Positions 45,423 through 55,714 are shown, counted from the first letter of the stretch. The stretch is DNA of 64,000 nucleotides from Pseudomonas sp. PB101 (GCF_009764265.1 NZ_RWIR01000045.1:1-64000), one strand, 5' to 3'. Made by a program: numbers and translations. The notes: generated from the letters alone by a model not told the origin.

Positions 45423-46982
45423 ATGCGTATCAAAGTCCACTGCCAGAACCGCATCGGCATCCTGCGCGACATTCTCAACCTGCTGGTGGAGTACGGGATC
45501 AACGTGGCCCGCGGTGAGGTGGGCGGTGAGCATGGCAATGCCATCTATCTGCATTGCCCGAACCTGATCAACATCCAGTTCCAGGCCTTGCGTCCCAAGT
45601 TCGAAGCGATTGCCGGAGTCTTTGGCGTCAAGCGTGTAGGGCTGATGCCCAGCGAGCGTCGGCACATGGAACTCAATGCACTGCTCGGCGCGCTGGAATT
45701 TCCGGTGCTGTCGATCGACATGGGCGGTTCCATCGTCGCGGCCAACCGGGCAGCGGCGCAGTTGCTCGGGGTGCGGGTCGACGAGGTGCCGGGTATTCCC
45801 CTGTCGCGCTACGCCGAAGACTTCGATCTGCCGGAGCTGGTGCGCGCCAACAAATCGCGGATCAACGGGCTGCGGGTCAAGGTCAAGGGTGATGTGTTCC
45901 TCGCCGACATCGCGCCATTGCAATCGGAACATGACGACAGCGAGGCCATGGCCGGTGCGGTGCTGACGCTGCACCGCGCCGACCGCGTGGGTGAACGCAT
46001 CTATAACGTGCGCAAGCAGGAGCTGCGCGGCTTCGACAGCATCTTCCAGAGTTCGAAAGTCATGGCCGCCGTGGTCCGCGAAGCGCGGCGCATGGCACCG
46101 CTGGATGCGCCTCTATTGATAGAAGGCGAAACCGGCACCGGCAAGGAGTTGCTGGCGCGGGCCTGCCATCTGGCCAGTCCGCGCGGGCAGTCGCCGTTGA
46201 TGGCGCTCAATTGTGCCGGTCTGCCGGAGTCGATGGCCGAGACGGAGTTGTTCGGGTACGGCCCGGGTGCCTTCGAGGGCGCGCGGGCCGAAGGCAAGCT
46301 CGGGCTGCTGGAGCTGACGGCGGGCGGTACGCTGTTTCTCGATGGCGTCGGCGAAATGAGCCCGCGCTTGCAGGTGAAATTGCTGCGCTTTTTGCAGGAC
46401 GGCTGCTTCCGTCGCGTGGGCAGCGATGAAGAGGTCTATCTCGATGTGCGGGTGATCTGCGCGACCCAGGTCGACCTGTCCGAATTGTGCGCTCGCGGCG
46501 AGTTCCGCCAGGACCTCTATCACCGCTTGAACGTGTTGTCGCTGCACATCCCGCCGCTGCGCGAGTGCCTCGACGGATTGACACCGCTGGTGGAGCATTT
46601 CCTCGATCAGGCCAGTCGGCAGATTGGCTGCCCGTTGCCCAAGCTCGCCCCGGCGGCCATGGAGCGGCTCAGTCATTACCATTGGCCGGGCAACGTGCGG
46701 CAACTGGAGAACGTGCTGTTCCAGGCGGTTTCCCTGTGCGACGGCGGCACGGTCAAGGCCGAGCACATTCGCCTGCCGGACTATGGCGTGCGTCAGCCCC
46801 TTGGCGATTTTTCGCTGGAGGGCGGGCTCGACGAGATCGTCGGGCGGTTCGAGAAGGCGGTGCTGGAGCGGTTGTTTTCCGAGCACCCGAGCAGTCGGCA
46901 GCTGGGTAAGCGGTTGGGGGTTTCGCATACCACCATTGCCAACAAGTTGCGCGAGTATGAGGTGGGCAAGACTGAGTCATAG
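45423..46982 (+). CDS. phhR: PhhR, TyrR-family regulator of aromatic amino acid genes
   Basis: PhhR activates phenylalanine and tyrosine catabolic genes. The 519-residue protein has an N-terminal ACT domain (~1-75), a PAS domain (~80-190), an AAA+ domain (~205-435) with Walker A GETGTGKE, and a C-terminal HTH (SRQLGKRLGVSHTTIANKL). The sigma-54 contact loop reads GAFEGA instead of GAFTGA, and the Walker B region reads LDGVGE instead of LDEIGE. That fits TyrR-like proteins that work with sigma-70 RNA polymerase. The ATG at 45423 gives the normal ACT domain start. Confidence 0.95.
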   Translation: MRIKVHCQNRIGILRDILNLLVEYGINVARGEVGGEHGNAIYLHCPNLINIQFQALRPKFEAIAGVFGVKRVGLMPSERRHMELNALLGALEFPVLSIDMGGSIVAANRAAAQLLGVRVDEVPGIPLSRYAEDFDLPELVRANKSRINGLRVKVKGDVFLADIAPLQSEHDDSEAMAGAVLTLHRADRVGERIYNVRKQELRGFDSIFQSSKVMAAVVREARRMAPLDAPLLIEGETGTGKELLARACHLASPRGQSPLMALNCAGLPESMAETELFGYGPGAFEGARAEGKLGLLELTAGGTLFLDGVGEMSPRLQVKLLRFLQDGCFRRVGSDEEVYLDVRVICATQVDLSELCARGEFRQDLYHRLNVLSLHIPPLRECLDGLTPLVEHFLDQASRQIGCPLPKLAPAAMERLSHYHWPGNVRQLENVLFQAVSLCDGGTVKAEHIRLPDYGVRQPLGDFSLEGGLDEIVGRFEKAVLERLFSEHPSSRQLGKRLGVSHTTIANKLREYEVGKTES

Positions 46983-47010
46983 GTGAAACCTGCTGCGTTT
47001 GTGCTGGCCT

Positions 47011-47086
47011 CATCGCGGGCAAGCCCGCTCCCACAGGTTTTGTGAGCGCGACAAGTCACTGTGGGAGCGAGCTTGCTCGCGATGGC
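47011..47086. repeat. REP elements in tail-to-tail arrangement
   Basis: ATCGCGGGCAAGCCCGCTCC (47012-47031) and GTGGGAGCGAGCTTGCTCGC (47061-47080) come from two different REP classes and face each other. They lie between phhR and the flgF promoter. Confidence 0.75.
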
Positions 47087-47227
47087 GGTTGTGGCCGTTG
47101 CCCACGGTCACGCCTTGCCACCCACCGGCATGACACCGCCGGTTTTTCGTCTCCGATACAATCCGCCAAAACCCCTCTGAGCTCCTCAAGTCCTTTATTT
47201 GCCGGGCCTGGCGCCGCCAAAAACAAC

Positions 47228-47245
47228 TTGGTCTGCAAATTGCTT
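47228..47245 (+). promoter_or_regulatory. Sigma-54-like promoter of flgF operon
   Basis: TTGGTCTGCAAATTGCTT has GG-N10-GC spacing (GG at 47230-47231, GC at 47242-47243) and TTGC at the -12 box. It lies about 55 bp before the flgF start. RpoN-dependent transcription of flgF-L is known in Pseudomonas. Confidence 0.7.
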
Positions 47246-47300
47246 ATGCCACGTCAGTACAGCAATGGGCGGCAAACGTCCGGCAGGCAGAGGAAAGAGT

Positions 47301-48041
47301 GTGGACAAGTACCTTTATGTGGCTATGACCGGCGCCAGCCAGAATGCACTGGCGCAAAAGGCGCATGCCAACAACCTCGCGAACATCTCCACCAACGGCT
47401 TCCAGAAAGACCTGGAGCAGGCCCGTTCGATGCCGGTGTTCGGTGACAGCTTTCCGGCGCGTGCGTTTGCCATGGCCGAACGCCCGGCCACCGATTTCTC
47501 CCCTGGCTCGCTGGTGGAAACCGGCCGTGACCTCGACGTTGCCGTGCAAGGCAACGGCTGGATTGCCGTACAGAATCCCGATGGCGGTGAAAGCTACGTG
47601 CGCACCGGCAGCCTGAACGTCGACGCCCTTGGCGTGTTGCGCGCCGGCAACGGCATGCCGGTCATGGGCAATGGCGGGCCGATTGCCGTGCCGCCCGAGC
47701 AGCAGATCGAAGTCGGCGAGGACGGCACCATCAGCATCCGCGCGATGGGCGAAGGTCCCCGGGTGATGGCTGAAGTCGACCGCATCAAGCTGGTCAACCC
47801 GGACTTCAAGAACATGACCAAGGGCCTGGACGGCTCGATCCACACCAAGGACGGCCAGCCTGCGCAGGCAGATGCCGACGTCAAGCTGGTGTCGGGTTTC
47901 CTCGAGTCGAGCAACGTCAATGCCGTGGAAGAGATGACCTCGGTGCTGGCCTTGTCCAAGCAGTTCGAGCTGCACATCAAGATGATGAACACCGCCAAAG
48001 ACGATGACCAGGCCATGGCTCGGGTCTTGCAGATCAGCTAA
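47301..48041 (+). CDS. flgF: FlgF flagellar basal-body rod protein
   Basis: FlgF is a proximal rod subunit exported by the flagellar type III system. The 246-residue protein has the rod N-terminal motif (KAHANNLANISTNGFQKDL) and the C-terminal rod/hook motif around FLESSNVNAVEEM. The GTG at 47301, after GAGGAAAG, is chosen over longer in-frame starts. It is the first gene of flgFGHIJKL in this window; flgBCDE is not upstream. Confidence 0.95.
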   Translation: MDKYLYVAMTGASQNALAQKAHANNLANISTNGFQKDLEQARSMPVFGDSFPARAFAMAERPATDFSPGSLVETGRDLDVAVQGNGWIAVQNPDGGESYVRTGSLNVDALGVLRAGNGMPVMGNGGPIAVPPEQQIEVGEDGTISIRAMGEGPRVMAEVDRIKLVNPDFKNMTKGLDGSIHTKDGQPAQADADVKLVSGFLESSNVNAVEEMTSVLALSKQFELHIKMMNTAKDDDQAMARVLQIS

Positions 48042-48086
48042 TTACCAGAACGTCGCGCCGTAAAACAGGCGCACGAGGAGAATCGA

Positions 48087-48872
48087 ATGCTTCCGGCTCT
48101 ATGGGTTGCCAAAACAGGTCTGTCCGCCCAGGACACCAACCTGACCACCATTTCCAACAACCTGGCCAACGTGTCGACCACGGGTTTCAAACGTGACCGC
48201 GCCGAGTTCCAGGACCTGCTCTATCAGATCAAGCGTCAGCCTGGCGCCCAGTCGACCCAGGACAGCGAACTGCCGTCGGGCCTGCAACTGGGTACCGGTG
48301 TGCGCATCGTCGGCACCCAGAAAAACTTCACCGCCGGCAGCCTGCAAACCACCGAGCAGCCGCTGGACATGGCCATCGACGGTCGTGGTTTCTTCCAGAT
48401 CCTGCAACCGGACGGCACCACCTCCTATACCCGTGACGGTACCTTCCACCTGGACTCCAACGGGCAGATCGTCAACGCCAGCGGCTTTGCCCTGGAGCCG
48501 GCCATTGTCATTCCGAACGATGCGCAGACCTTCACGGTCGGCCGCGACGGCACCGTGTCCATCACCGTTGCCGGCAACCCGGCTGCCCAGGTGATCGGCA
48601 ACCTGCAAACCGCCGACTTCATCAACCCGGCCGGCCTGCAGGCCGTGGGCAACAACCTGTTCCTGGAAACCGCCGCCAGCGGCGCGCCGCAAGTCGGCAC
48701 CCCGGGCTTGGCCGGTTTCGGTACCACGCTGCAGAACACCCTGGAAACGTCGAACGTCAGCACCGTTGAAGAGATGGTCAACATGATCACCACCCAGCGC
48801 GCCTACGAGATGAACTCCAAGGTGATCTCCACCGCCGACCAGATGCTCTCGTTCGTAACGCAGAATCTGTAA
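48087..48872 (+). CDS. flgG: FlgG distal rod protein
   Basis: FlgG forms the distal rod. The 261-residue protein begins MLPALWVAKTGLSAQDTNL, carries SNNLANVSTTGFKRDRAEF, and ends with ETSNVSTVEEMVNMI and QRAYEMNSKVI, all standard for FlgG. It follows flgF by 45 bp. Confidence 0.97.
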   Translation: MLPALWVAKTGLSAQDTNLTTISNNLANVSTTGFKRDRAEFQDLLYQIKRQPGAQSTQDSELPSGLQLGTGVRIVGTQKNFTAGSLQTTEQPLDMAIDGRGFFQILQPDGTTSYTRDGTFHLDSNGQIVNASGFALEPAIVIPNDAQTFTVGRDGTVSITVAGNPAAQVIGNLQTADFINPAGLQAVGNNLFLETAASGAPQVGTPGLAGFGTTLQNTLETSNVSTVEEMVNMITTQRAYEMNSKVISTADQMLSFVTQNL

Positions 48873-48924
48873 TCAAGTCTATGAGGCGGCCATGAGGTCG
48901 CCTGCAACACCGTGAGGTAGGGTC

Positions 48925-49620
48925 ATGAATCGCTTCGTCTCTGTTCTGGCATTGAGTGGGATTACCGTGCTCGCAGGCTGCGTGCCTGTGTCGCCCAAGC
49001 CCAATGACCCTTACTACGCCCCGGTGTTGCCGCGCACGCCGTTGCCGGCGGCGGCGAACAATGGCTCGATCTATCAGGCCGGTTTCGAGCAGAACCTGTA
49101 CAGCGACCGCAAGGCGTACCGGGTGGGCGACATCATCACCATTACGCTGAACGAAAAAACCCAGGCCAGCAAAAATGCCAACTCGCAGATCGGCAAGAAC
49201 AGCAAGACCGACATTGGCCTGAGCTCGTTCTTTGGCGGTGGCTTGAGCACCAACGATCCGATCGGCAGCGGCGACCTGAGCCTCGATGTCGGCTACAGCG
49301 GTGACCGTGCGACCAAGGGTGACAGCAAGGCGGCGCAGGGCAACACCCTGACCGGCTCGATCACCGTGACCGTCGCCGATGTATTGCCCAACGGCATCAT
49401 CGCGGTGCGCGGCGAGAAGTGGATGACCCTCAACACCGGCGACGAGCTGGTGCGGATTGCCGGGCTGGTTCGCGCCGATGACATCGCCACCGACAACACC
49501 GTGTCGTCGACCCGGGTCGCCGATGCGCGCATCACCTACTCGGGCACCGGTTCGTTTGCCGATGCGAGTCAGCCAGGCTGGTTCGACCGTTTCTTCCTCA
49601 GCCCGCTGTTCCCTTTCTAG
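48925..49620 (+). CDS. flgH: FlgH L-ring lipoprotein
   Basis: FlgH makes the outer-membrane L-ring. The 231-residue protein has a lipoprotein signal with lipobox LAGC (Cys18 or so) and ends with the usual [27 protein letters not shown] precedes the ATG. Confidence 0.96.
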   Translation: MNRFVSVLALSGITVLAGCVPVSPKPNDPYYAPVLPRTPLPAAANNGSIYQAGFEQNLYSDRKAYRVGDIITITLNEKTQASKNANSQIGKNSKTDIGLSSFFGGGLSTNDPIGSGDLSLDVGYSGDRATKGDSKAAQGNTLTGSITVTVADVLPNGIIAVRGEKWMTLNTGDELVRIAGLVRADDIATDNTVSSTRVADARITYSGTGSFADASQPGWFDRFFLSPLFPF

Positions 49621-49629
49621 GTGGTCAGT

Positions 49630-50736
49630 TTGAATCTTAAACACCACATGGTGGCCGCCTTGATGTTGTCTGCAGCCTTCAGCGCTCAAGCCGAGCGCCT
49701 GAAGGACATCGCGAGCATTTCCGGTGTGCGTTCCAACCAATTGATCGGTTACGGCCTGGTGGTCGGGCTTAACGGCACCGGCGACCAGACGACGCAAACC
49801 CCGTTCACCCTGCAGACCTTCAACAACATGCTCTCGCAGTTCGGCATCAAGGTGCCGCCGGGTTCGGGCAACGTGCAGTTGAAGAACGTCGCGGCGGTGT
49901 CGATCAGTGCCGATCTGCCGGCGTTCGCCAAGCCGGGGCAGCAGGTCGACATCACCGTTTCGTCCATCGGCAACTCCAAGAGTCTGCGTGGCGGCACCTT
50001 GCTGCTGACGCCGCTCAAGGGTATCGACGGCAACGTCTATGCGGTGGCCCAGGGCAACCTCGTGGTCGGTGGTTTCGATGCCGAAGGTCGCGACGGCTCG
50101 AAGATCACCGTCAACGTTCCGTCGGCCGGGCGCATCCCCGGTGGTGCCTCGGTGGAACGTGCGGTGCCGAGCGGTTTCAACCAGGGCAACAGCCTGACGC
50201 TGAACCTCAATCGTTCCGACTTCACCACGGCCAAGCGCATCGTCGACAAGATCAACGACATGCTCGGCCCTGGCGTGGCCCAGGCCATCGACGGCGGTTC
50301 GGTTCGCGTCACCGCGCCGCTCGATCCGAGCCAGCGCGTCGACTACCTGTCGATCCTCGAAAACCTCGAGATCGACCCGGGCCAGGCGGTGGCGAAAGTC
50401 ATCATCAATTCCCGTACCGGCACCATCGTGATCGGCCAGAACGTCAAGGTGTCTCCGGCGGCCGTGACCCACGGCAGCCTGACCGTGACCATCACCGAAG
50501 ACCCGATCGTCAGTCAGCCAGGCCCTCTGTCCAACGGCACGACGGCGGTGGTGCCGCGTTCGAAGGTCAATGCCCAGCAGGAAGCCAAGCCGATGTTCAA
50601 GTTCGGCCCGGGTACCACCCTCGACGAGATCGTGCGGGCGGTGAACCAGGTCGGCGCGGCACCGGGTGACTTGATGGCGATCCTCGAAGCGCTGAAACAG
50701 GCCGGCGCGCTGCAAGCCGACCTGATCGTGATCTGA
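49630..50736 (+). CDS. flgI: FlgI P-ring protein
   Basis: FlgI makes the periplasmic P-ring. The ~368-residue protein has a cleavable signal peptide (cleavage after AQA) and the conserved start [20 protein letters not shown], ending [15 protein letters not shown] prefer the TTG at 49630, which is spaced correctly after AGGTGG and gives the usual signal length; GTG codons at 49621 and 49624 are also in frame. It directly follows flgH. Confidence 0.93.
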   Translation: MNLKHHMVAALMLSAAFSAQAERLKDIASISGVRSNQLIGYGLVVGLNGTGDQTTQTPFTLQTFNNMLSQFGIKVPPGSGNVQLKNVAAVSISADLPAFAKPGQQVDITVSSIGNSKSLRGGTLLLTPLKGIDGNVYAVAQGNLVVGGFDAEGRDGSKITVNVPSAGRIPGGASVERAVPSGFNQGNSLTLNLNRSDFTTAKRIVDKINDMLGPGVAQAIDGGSVRVTAPLDPSQRVDYLSILENLEIDPGQAVAKVIINSRTGTIVIGQNVKVSPAAVTHGSLTVTITEDPIVSQPGPLSNGTTAVVPRSKVNAQQEAKPMFKFGPGTTLDEIVRAVNQVGAAPGDLMAILEALKQAGALQADLIVI

Positions 50737-50747
50737 GGACGGCCATC

Positions 50748-52034
50748 GTGGATATGCGCAAGAGCGGTCTGGTCAGCAGCAGTGATTCAGGTTCCTACTC
50801 GGACCTCAATCGTCTGAATCAGCTCAAGGTCGGCGACAAGAACAGCGACGGCAACATGCGCAAGGTCGCGCAGGAGTTCGAATCGCTGTTCCTCGGCGAG
50901 ATGCTCAAGTCGATGCGTTCGGCCACTGAAGCGCTGGGCCAGGACAATCCGATGAACACCCCGGCGGCCAAGCAGTACCAGGAAATGTACGACCAGCAAC
51001 TGGCCGTTTCCATGTCTCGCGAAGGCGGTGGTATCGGTCTGGCGGACGTGTTGATGCGCCAGATGTCGAAGAACAAACCTCTGGCGCCGGGCGAGGCTGC
51101 CGCTGCGTCCCTGGCCAAGCAAGAGGCCGCGAAAGCCGCCGTGCAAACGCCGGTGGCGGCAGGCACGGTGGCAATCAACGGGCCGCTGTCGCGGGTCAAT
51201 GGCCAGCGTCCGTTGTGGGCGTCGCGCTCGGTCCATGCGCCGCAAGAGGCGGGCGAGGGCGGTCATCGCAATGACATGGCGCTGATCAATCAGCGCCGCC
51301 TGGCATTGCCGCCGAAGCTGGCTGACCGGCTGTTGGCCGGGCTGGTGCCTTCGGCGACGACCGTGGCTACGACAGTCAACAAAACTCAATTGCCAGAGCG
51401 CACAACGACTACCGGTGCGGGACCGCTGTACAACGGCGACTGGCTGGCGAACGCGCAGCAGGCCTCCAGCGGCGGCATGCAGGTTTACGGTCGCGCCATG
51501 GCACAGATTCCTCTGGCGCCGCCGAAGAAAGCCTTCAGCTCCGCCGACCAGTTCGTCAACACCATGTTGCCGATGGCCAGGGAAGCGGCGGCGCGGATCG
51601 GTGTCGATCCACGTTATCTGGTGGCCCAGGCGGCCCTGGAAACCGGCTGGGGCAAATCGGTCATGCGCGCCCAGGACGGCAGCAGCAGCCACAACCTGTT
51701 CGGCATCAAGGCCGGCAGCAGTTGGCAGGGCGGTTCGGCGCGGGCGATCACCAGCGAATTCAGAGACGGGCAGATGGTCAAGGAGACGGCCCAGTTCCGT
51801 TCCTACGACTCCTACAAGGACAGTTTCCATGACCTTGTGACTTTGCTGCAGACCAATAATCGCTATCAAGATGTCGTGAAGTCGGCCGATAACCCAGAAC
51901 AGTTTGTACGCGAGTTGCAGAGAGCCGGTTACGCAACCGATCCGAACTACGCAAGCAAGATTTCGCAGATAGCCAAGCAGATGACGAGTTACCAGAACTA
52001 CGCTGCGGCGGGCGTTTCCACCACGCCTTTATAG
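50748..52034 (+). CDS. flgJ: FlgJ rod-capping peptidoglycan hydrolase
   Basis: FlgJ caps the growing rod and cuts peptidoglycan to let it through. The 428-residue protein has an N-terminal rod-binding domain (~30-110; KVAQEFESLFLGEMLKSM), a long linker (~110-265) and a C-terminal glucosaminidase domain (~270-420) with catalytic Glu in AALETGWGKS and HNLFGIKAG. The start codon is GTG at 50748. It sits between flgI and flgK as usual. Confidence 0.95.
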   Translation: MDMRKSGLVSSSDSGSYSDLNRLNQLKVGDKNSDGNMRKVAQEFESLFLGEMLKSMRSATEALGQDNPMNTPAAKQYQEMYDQQLAVSMSREGGGIGLADVLMRQMSKNKPLAPGEAAAASLAKQEAAKAAVQTPVAAGTVAINGPLSRVNGQRPLWASRSVHAPQEAGEGGHRNDMALINQRRLALPPKLADRLLAGLVPSATTVATTVNKTQLPERTTTTGAGPLYNGDWLANAQQASSGGMQVYGRAMAQIPLAPPKKAFSSADQFVNTMLPMAREAAARIGVDPRYLVAQAALETGWGKSVMRAQDGSSSHNLFGIKAGSSWQGGSARAITSEFRDGQMVKETAQFRSYDSYKDSFHDLVTLLQTNNRYQDVVKSADNPEQFVRELQRAGYATDPNYASKISQIAKQMTSYQNYAAAGVSTTPL

Positions 52035-52057
52035 GCACAAGGTATAAGGTCTGAAAC

Positions 52058-54103
52058 ATGAGTTTGCTCAATATCGGGATGTCGGGGCTCAGTGCTGGCC
52101 ACAACTCGTTGGTCACGACCGGCAACAACATTGCCAACGTCGACACCGCCGGATACTCGCGCCAGCAATCCGTGCAGAGCACCAAGGGCTCGATTCAGTA
52201 CGGCAACGTGTTCATCGGCACCGGCACCACGCTGGCCGATGTGCGTCGCGTGTATAACTCGTACCTCGATGCGCAGCTGCGCACCGCGACCTCGCTCGAC
52301 AGCGAAGCCTCGTCGTTCAACGCTCAGGCCACTCCGCTGGACGCCACGCTTTCCGATAGCAACACCGGGCTGACCGGCGTGCTGCAAAAGTTCTTCACCT
52401 CGATGCAGGGCGTTTCGACCTCCGCCACCGACGACACCTCGCGCCAGTCGGTGCTGACCGGTGCCCAGGCCTTGTCCGCGCGCTTCAATTCGATTGCCAA
52501 GCAGTTGAACGATCAGAACACCAACCTGAACGGCAGCCTCGGTGACATGGCGGATCAGGTGAACAAGCTGTCCACCACGATCGCCACGCTCAACCAGAAA
52601 ATTGCCGAGCTCTCCACCGGCAGCAGCCAGCCGAACGACCTGCTGGACGCGCGCACCGAAGCCGTGCGCCAACTGTCCGGGCTGGTCGGCACCCAGGTGG
52701 TCGAGCGCGGCAACAGCTACGACGTCTACATCGGCAGCGGTCAGCCATTGGTGGTCGGCAATACCACCAACACACTGCAAACCGTGCCGAGCCAGAGCGA
52801 TCCATCGCGCATGGCGCTGCAGCTCAACCGTGGCTCCAGCACCATCGACGTGACCTCGGTGGTCAGCGGCGGTGAAATCGGTGGCCTGCTGACTTACCGC
52901 AAGGAAGTGCTCGACCCTTCGCTCAATGAACTGGGGCGCGTGGCACTGGTGGTTGCTGACCAGATCAACCGCCAGCAGGCGCAAGGCATCGACAAGAACG
53001 GTGATTTCGGCGCGGCGATCTTCAACAACATCAACAGTGCCGCGCTGGTCAGTCAGCGCAGCATTGCAGGGGCGAGCAACAGTGCCGGCTCAGGCAACCT
53101 GGATGTCACCATCAAGGACACCGGCAAGCTCACCGCCAGCGACTATCAGGTGACGTTCACCAGCGCGACCGACTACACCGTCAAGCGCTCGGACGGCACC
53201 GACCTGGGCGCGTTCAGCACCACGACGACCCCGGCTCCGGTGATCGACGGCTTCAGCCTGAACCTCAACGGCGGTGCGCCGAGCGCCGGCGATTCGTTCA
53301 AGGTGACGCCGACCCGTGGCGCGGCGGCCAGTATCCAGACCGTGCTCACCGACCCGAAAAAAATCGCTGCCGCCGCCCCTTTGACCGGCGTGACCACTGC
53401 CAACAACACCGGCACCTACACCCAGCCGACGCTGACCAGCACCATCGACATCTACAACCCGGCGGCCCAGGCGGAAATGCAGACCGCGCTCAAGTACTCG
53501 ACGCCGGTCAAACTGGTTTTCGGCGGCGCCAGCGGCGGTAGCCAGAGCTACAACATGGTCGATGCCAAGGGCAACTCGATCGGCACCGGCACCATCGTTC
53601 CCGGTCAGAGCAACACCCTGAACCTGAAAGTCGGCATGGTCGATGCCAGCGGTGCTCCGGTCATGGACACCAGCGTCACGCCGGCCGTGCAGAAGACCTT
53701 CACCGTGCAGACCACGGTCGGCGCCACGCCAGCCAGCGGCGAAAGCTTCACCATCAACCTGGCCGGCGCGGCGTCTTCGGACAACCGCAATGCTCAAGCG
53801 TTGGTGGGTTTGCAAACCAAACAGACCGTCGACACCGGCACGGCGAGCAAGGGCATCAGCCTGACCGACGCCTACAACAAGCTGGTGACCAACGTCGGCG
53901 CCAAGGCTGCCCAGGGCAAGTCCGACAGCGAAGCCACCACGGCGATCCTGGCCAACGCCAAGGGTGCTCGTGATTCGAACTCCGGCGTCGACCTGGATGA
54001 AGAAACCGGCAACCTGGTCAAGTACCAGCAGTACTACACCGCGTCTTCGCAGATCATCAAGGCTGCGCAGGAAATTTTCACAACGCTGATCAACAGCCTT
54101 TAA
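52058..54103 (+). CDS. flgK: FlgK hook-filament junction protein 1
   Basis: FlgK joins hook to filament. The 681-residue protein begins MSLLNIGMSGLSAGHNSLV and has the D0 motifs NNIANVDTAGYSRQQSV and, at the end, the coiled coil with GVDLDEETGNLVKYQQ. The middle is long, with extra Ser/Thr/Gly-rich domains. That surface-exposed part is the usual variable region. Confidence 0.96.
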   Translation: MSLLNIGMSGLSAGHNSLVTTGNNIANVDTAGYSRQQSVQSTKGSIQYGNVFIGTGTTLADVRRVYNSYLDAQLRTATSLDSEASSFNAQATPLDATLSDSNTGLTGVLQKFFTSMQGVSTSATDDTSRQSVLTGAQALSARFNSIAKQLNDQNTNLNGSLGDMADQVNKLSTTIATLNQKIAELSTGSSQPNDLLDARTEAVRQLSGLVGTQVVERGNSYDVYIGSGQPLVVGNTTNTLQTVPSQSDPSRMALQLNRGSSTIDVTSVVSGGEIGGLLTYRKEVLDPSLNELGRVALVVADQINRQQAQGIDKNGDFGAAIFNNINSAALVSQRSIAGASNSAGSGNLDVTIKDTGKLTASDYQVTFTSATDYTVKRSDGTDLGAFSTTTTPAPVIDGFSLNLNGGAPSAGDSFKVTPTRGAAASIQTVLTDPKKIAAAAPLTGVTTANNTGTYTQPTLTSTIDIYNPAAQAEMQTALKYSTPVKLVFGGASGGSQSYNMVDAKGNSIGTGTIVPGQSNTLNLKVGMVDASGAPVMDTSVTPAVQKTFTVQTTVGATPASGESFTINLAGAASSDNRNAQALVGLQTKQTVDTGTASKGISLTDAYNKLVTNVGAKAAQGKSDSEATTAILANAKGARDSNSGVDLDEETGNLVKYQQYYTASSQIIKAAQEIFTTLINSL

Positions 54104-54116
54104 GGAGTCGTAATTC

Positions 54117-55688
54117 ATGCGCATTTCCACCGCCCAGTATTACGAAATCACCGCTGCGAATTACCAGCGCAACTTCAACAAGGCCATCGCGACCAGTAAC
54201 GAAGCCAGCAGTCTGGTCCGCATCAACACCGCCGCCGATGATCCGATCGGTGCCGGTCGTTTGCTGCAACTGGGCCAGCAGAGCGCGATGCTTGATCAGT
54301 ACGGCACCAACATCGAAAGCACCAAGAGTGCGTTGAGCCTGCAGGAAACCACGCTCAGCTCCATCGGTACCGCTTTGCAGCGCGCCAAGGAGCTGGCCCT
54401 CGCCGCCAGCAACGGCATTGCCACCGACGCGGACCGCAAGGCCTATGCATCGGAATTGGGCCAGATCCAGCAACAGGTGCTGGGCCTGATGAACACCCGG
54501 GACGCGAGCGGCAACTACCTGTTCTCCGGTTCGAAAACCGACACCGCGCCTTACTCGCAGAACTCGGACGGCACCTACAGCTACAACGGCGACCAGACCA
54601 CCGTCGACCTCGGCATTGGCGATGGCATGACGGTCGGGACCAACACCACGGGCTGGGATGCTTTCCAGCAGACCATCAATACCAATCGCACCCAGACCAC
54701 CATGACCGCTCCGGCGGTGGATGACGGGCGCGTGGTGCTGTCCAACGGTACGGTCGGCACCAGCTCCACCTACAACGCCAAATTCACCGGCGGCCAGCCT
54801 TACACCGTCAGCTTCCTCAGCAGCACCCAGCTGAAGATCACCGACGCGCTGGGTAACGACGTGACCGCCGAAGCCAGCCAGAACGGTGTCATCAGCAACG
54901 CCAACGGGGCCAACCAGACGGTGAGTTTCCGTGGCATTGACATGAAGCTGAACATCAACCTCAAGTCCGGTGATACCAACCCGGATGCGGTGATCGCCGG
55001 GCACAGTTTCAATCTGTCTTCCTCCTCGGATACCTTCAACACGTCGCGCAGCGCCGGCAACGCGTCGACCGCGGTCATCACCGGTTCCACCGTGACCAAC
55101 CCGACGGCGTACACCAATGCTTTCCCGTCGGGCGGGGCAATCCTCAAGTTCACCAGCGCGACCGCTTTCGACCTGTACGCGGCCCCGATCAGCGCCGACA
55201 GCAAGCCGGTGTCGTCGGGCACCGTATCCGGCGGCAACGCTACCGCCGCGGGCGTGACCTTTGCCCTGGGCGGTGGCGCTCCGGCGTCCGGCGACCAGTT
55301 CGTGATTCAGTCCAACAACCATCAGACCCAGAACGTGCTCGACACCCTGGGCCAGATGATGACTGCGTTGAATACGCCAATCGACGGCGACGCGGTGGCC
55401 AAGCAGAAGTTTCTCGGCGCCATGGAATCGGGAATGGGCAACATCGACAGTGCGGCCAACCAGATCGGCTCGGCCATCACCACCATCGGTGCGCGCGGTC
55501 AGGCGCTGGACAACCAGACCGCGACCAACGAAAGCCTGACTCTGGCGAACACCGCGAGCCAGTCGTCGATTCGCGATTCGGACCCGGCCGAAGTCATGAC
55601 GCGCCTGACCTTGCAGCAGACCATGCTGCAGGCTGCGCAGCTGGCGTTCAGCAAGATTTCCCAGCTGGGTCTGTTCAACAAGATCTGA
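54117..55688 (+). CDS. flgL: FlgL hook-filament junction protein 3
   Basis: FlgL is the second junction protein. The 523-residue protein begins MRISTAQYYEITAANYQRNF, has a flagellin-like N-terminal coiled coil, and ends LRLTLQQTMLQAAQL-like (TRLTLQQTMLQAAQLAFSKI). AAGGAG precedes the ATG, 13 bp after the flgK stop. It is the last gene of the flg operon. Confidence 0.95.
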   Translation: MRISTAQYYEITAANYQRNFNKAIATSNEASSLVRINTAADDPIGAGRLLQLGQQSAMLDQYGTNIESTKSALSLQETTLSSIGTALQRAKELALAASNGIATDADRKAYASELGQIQQQVLGLMNTRDASGNYLFSGSKTDTAPYSQNSDGTYSYNGDQTTVDLGIGDGMTVGTNTTGWDAFQQTINTNRTQTTMTAPAVDDGRVVLSNGTVGTSSTYNAKFTGGQPYTVSFLSSTQLKITDALGNDVTAEASQNGVISNANGANQTVSFRGIDMKLNINLKSGDTNPDAVIAGHSFNLSSSSDTFNTSRSAGNASTAVITGSTVTNPTAYTNAFPSGGAILKFTSATAFDLYAAPISADSKPVSSGTVSGGNATAAGVTFALGGGAPASGDQFVIQSNNHQTQNVLDTLGQMMTALNTPIDGDAVAKQKFLGAMESGMGNIDSAANQIGSAITTIGARGQALDNQTATNESLTLANTASQSSIRDSDPAEVMTRLTLQQTMLQAAQLAFSKISQLGLFNKI

Positions 55689-55694
55689 CGGTGG

Positions 55695-55714
55695 TCGGGC
55701 GCGCAGGCGCCCGA
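55695..55714 (+). terminator. Hairpin after flgL, weak terminator candidate
   Basis: TCGGGCGC and GCGCCCGA pair around GCAG just after the flgL stop codon. No T run follows, so it may only attenuate read-through into the glycosyltransferase gene. Confidence 0.4.
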
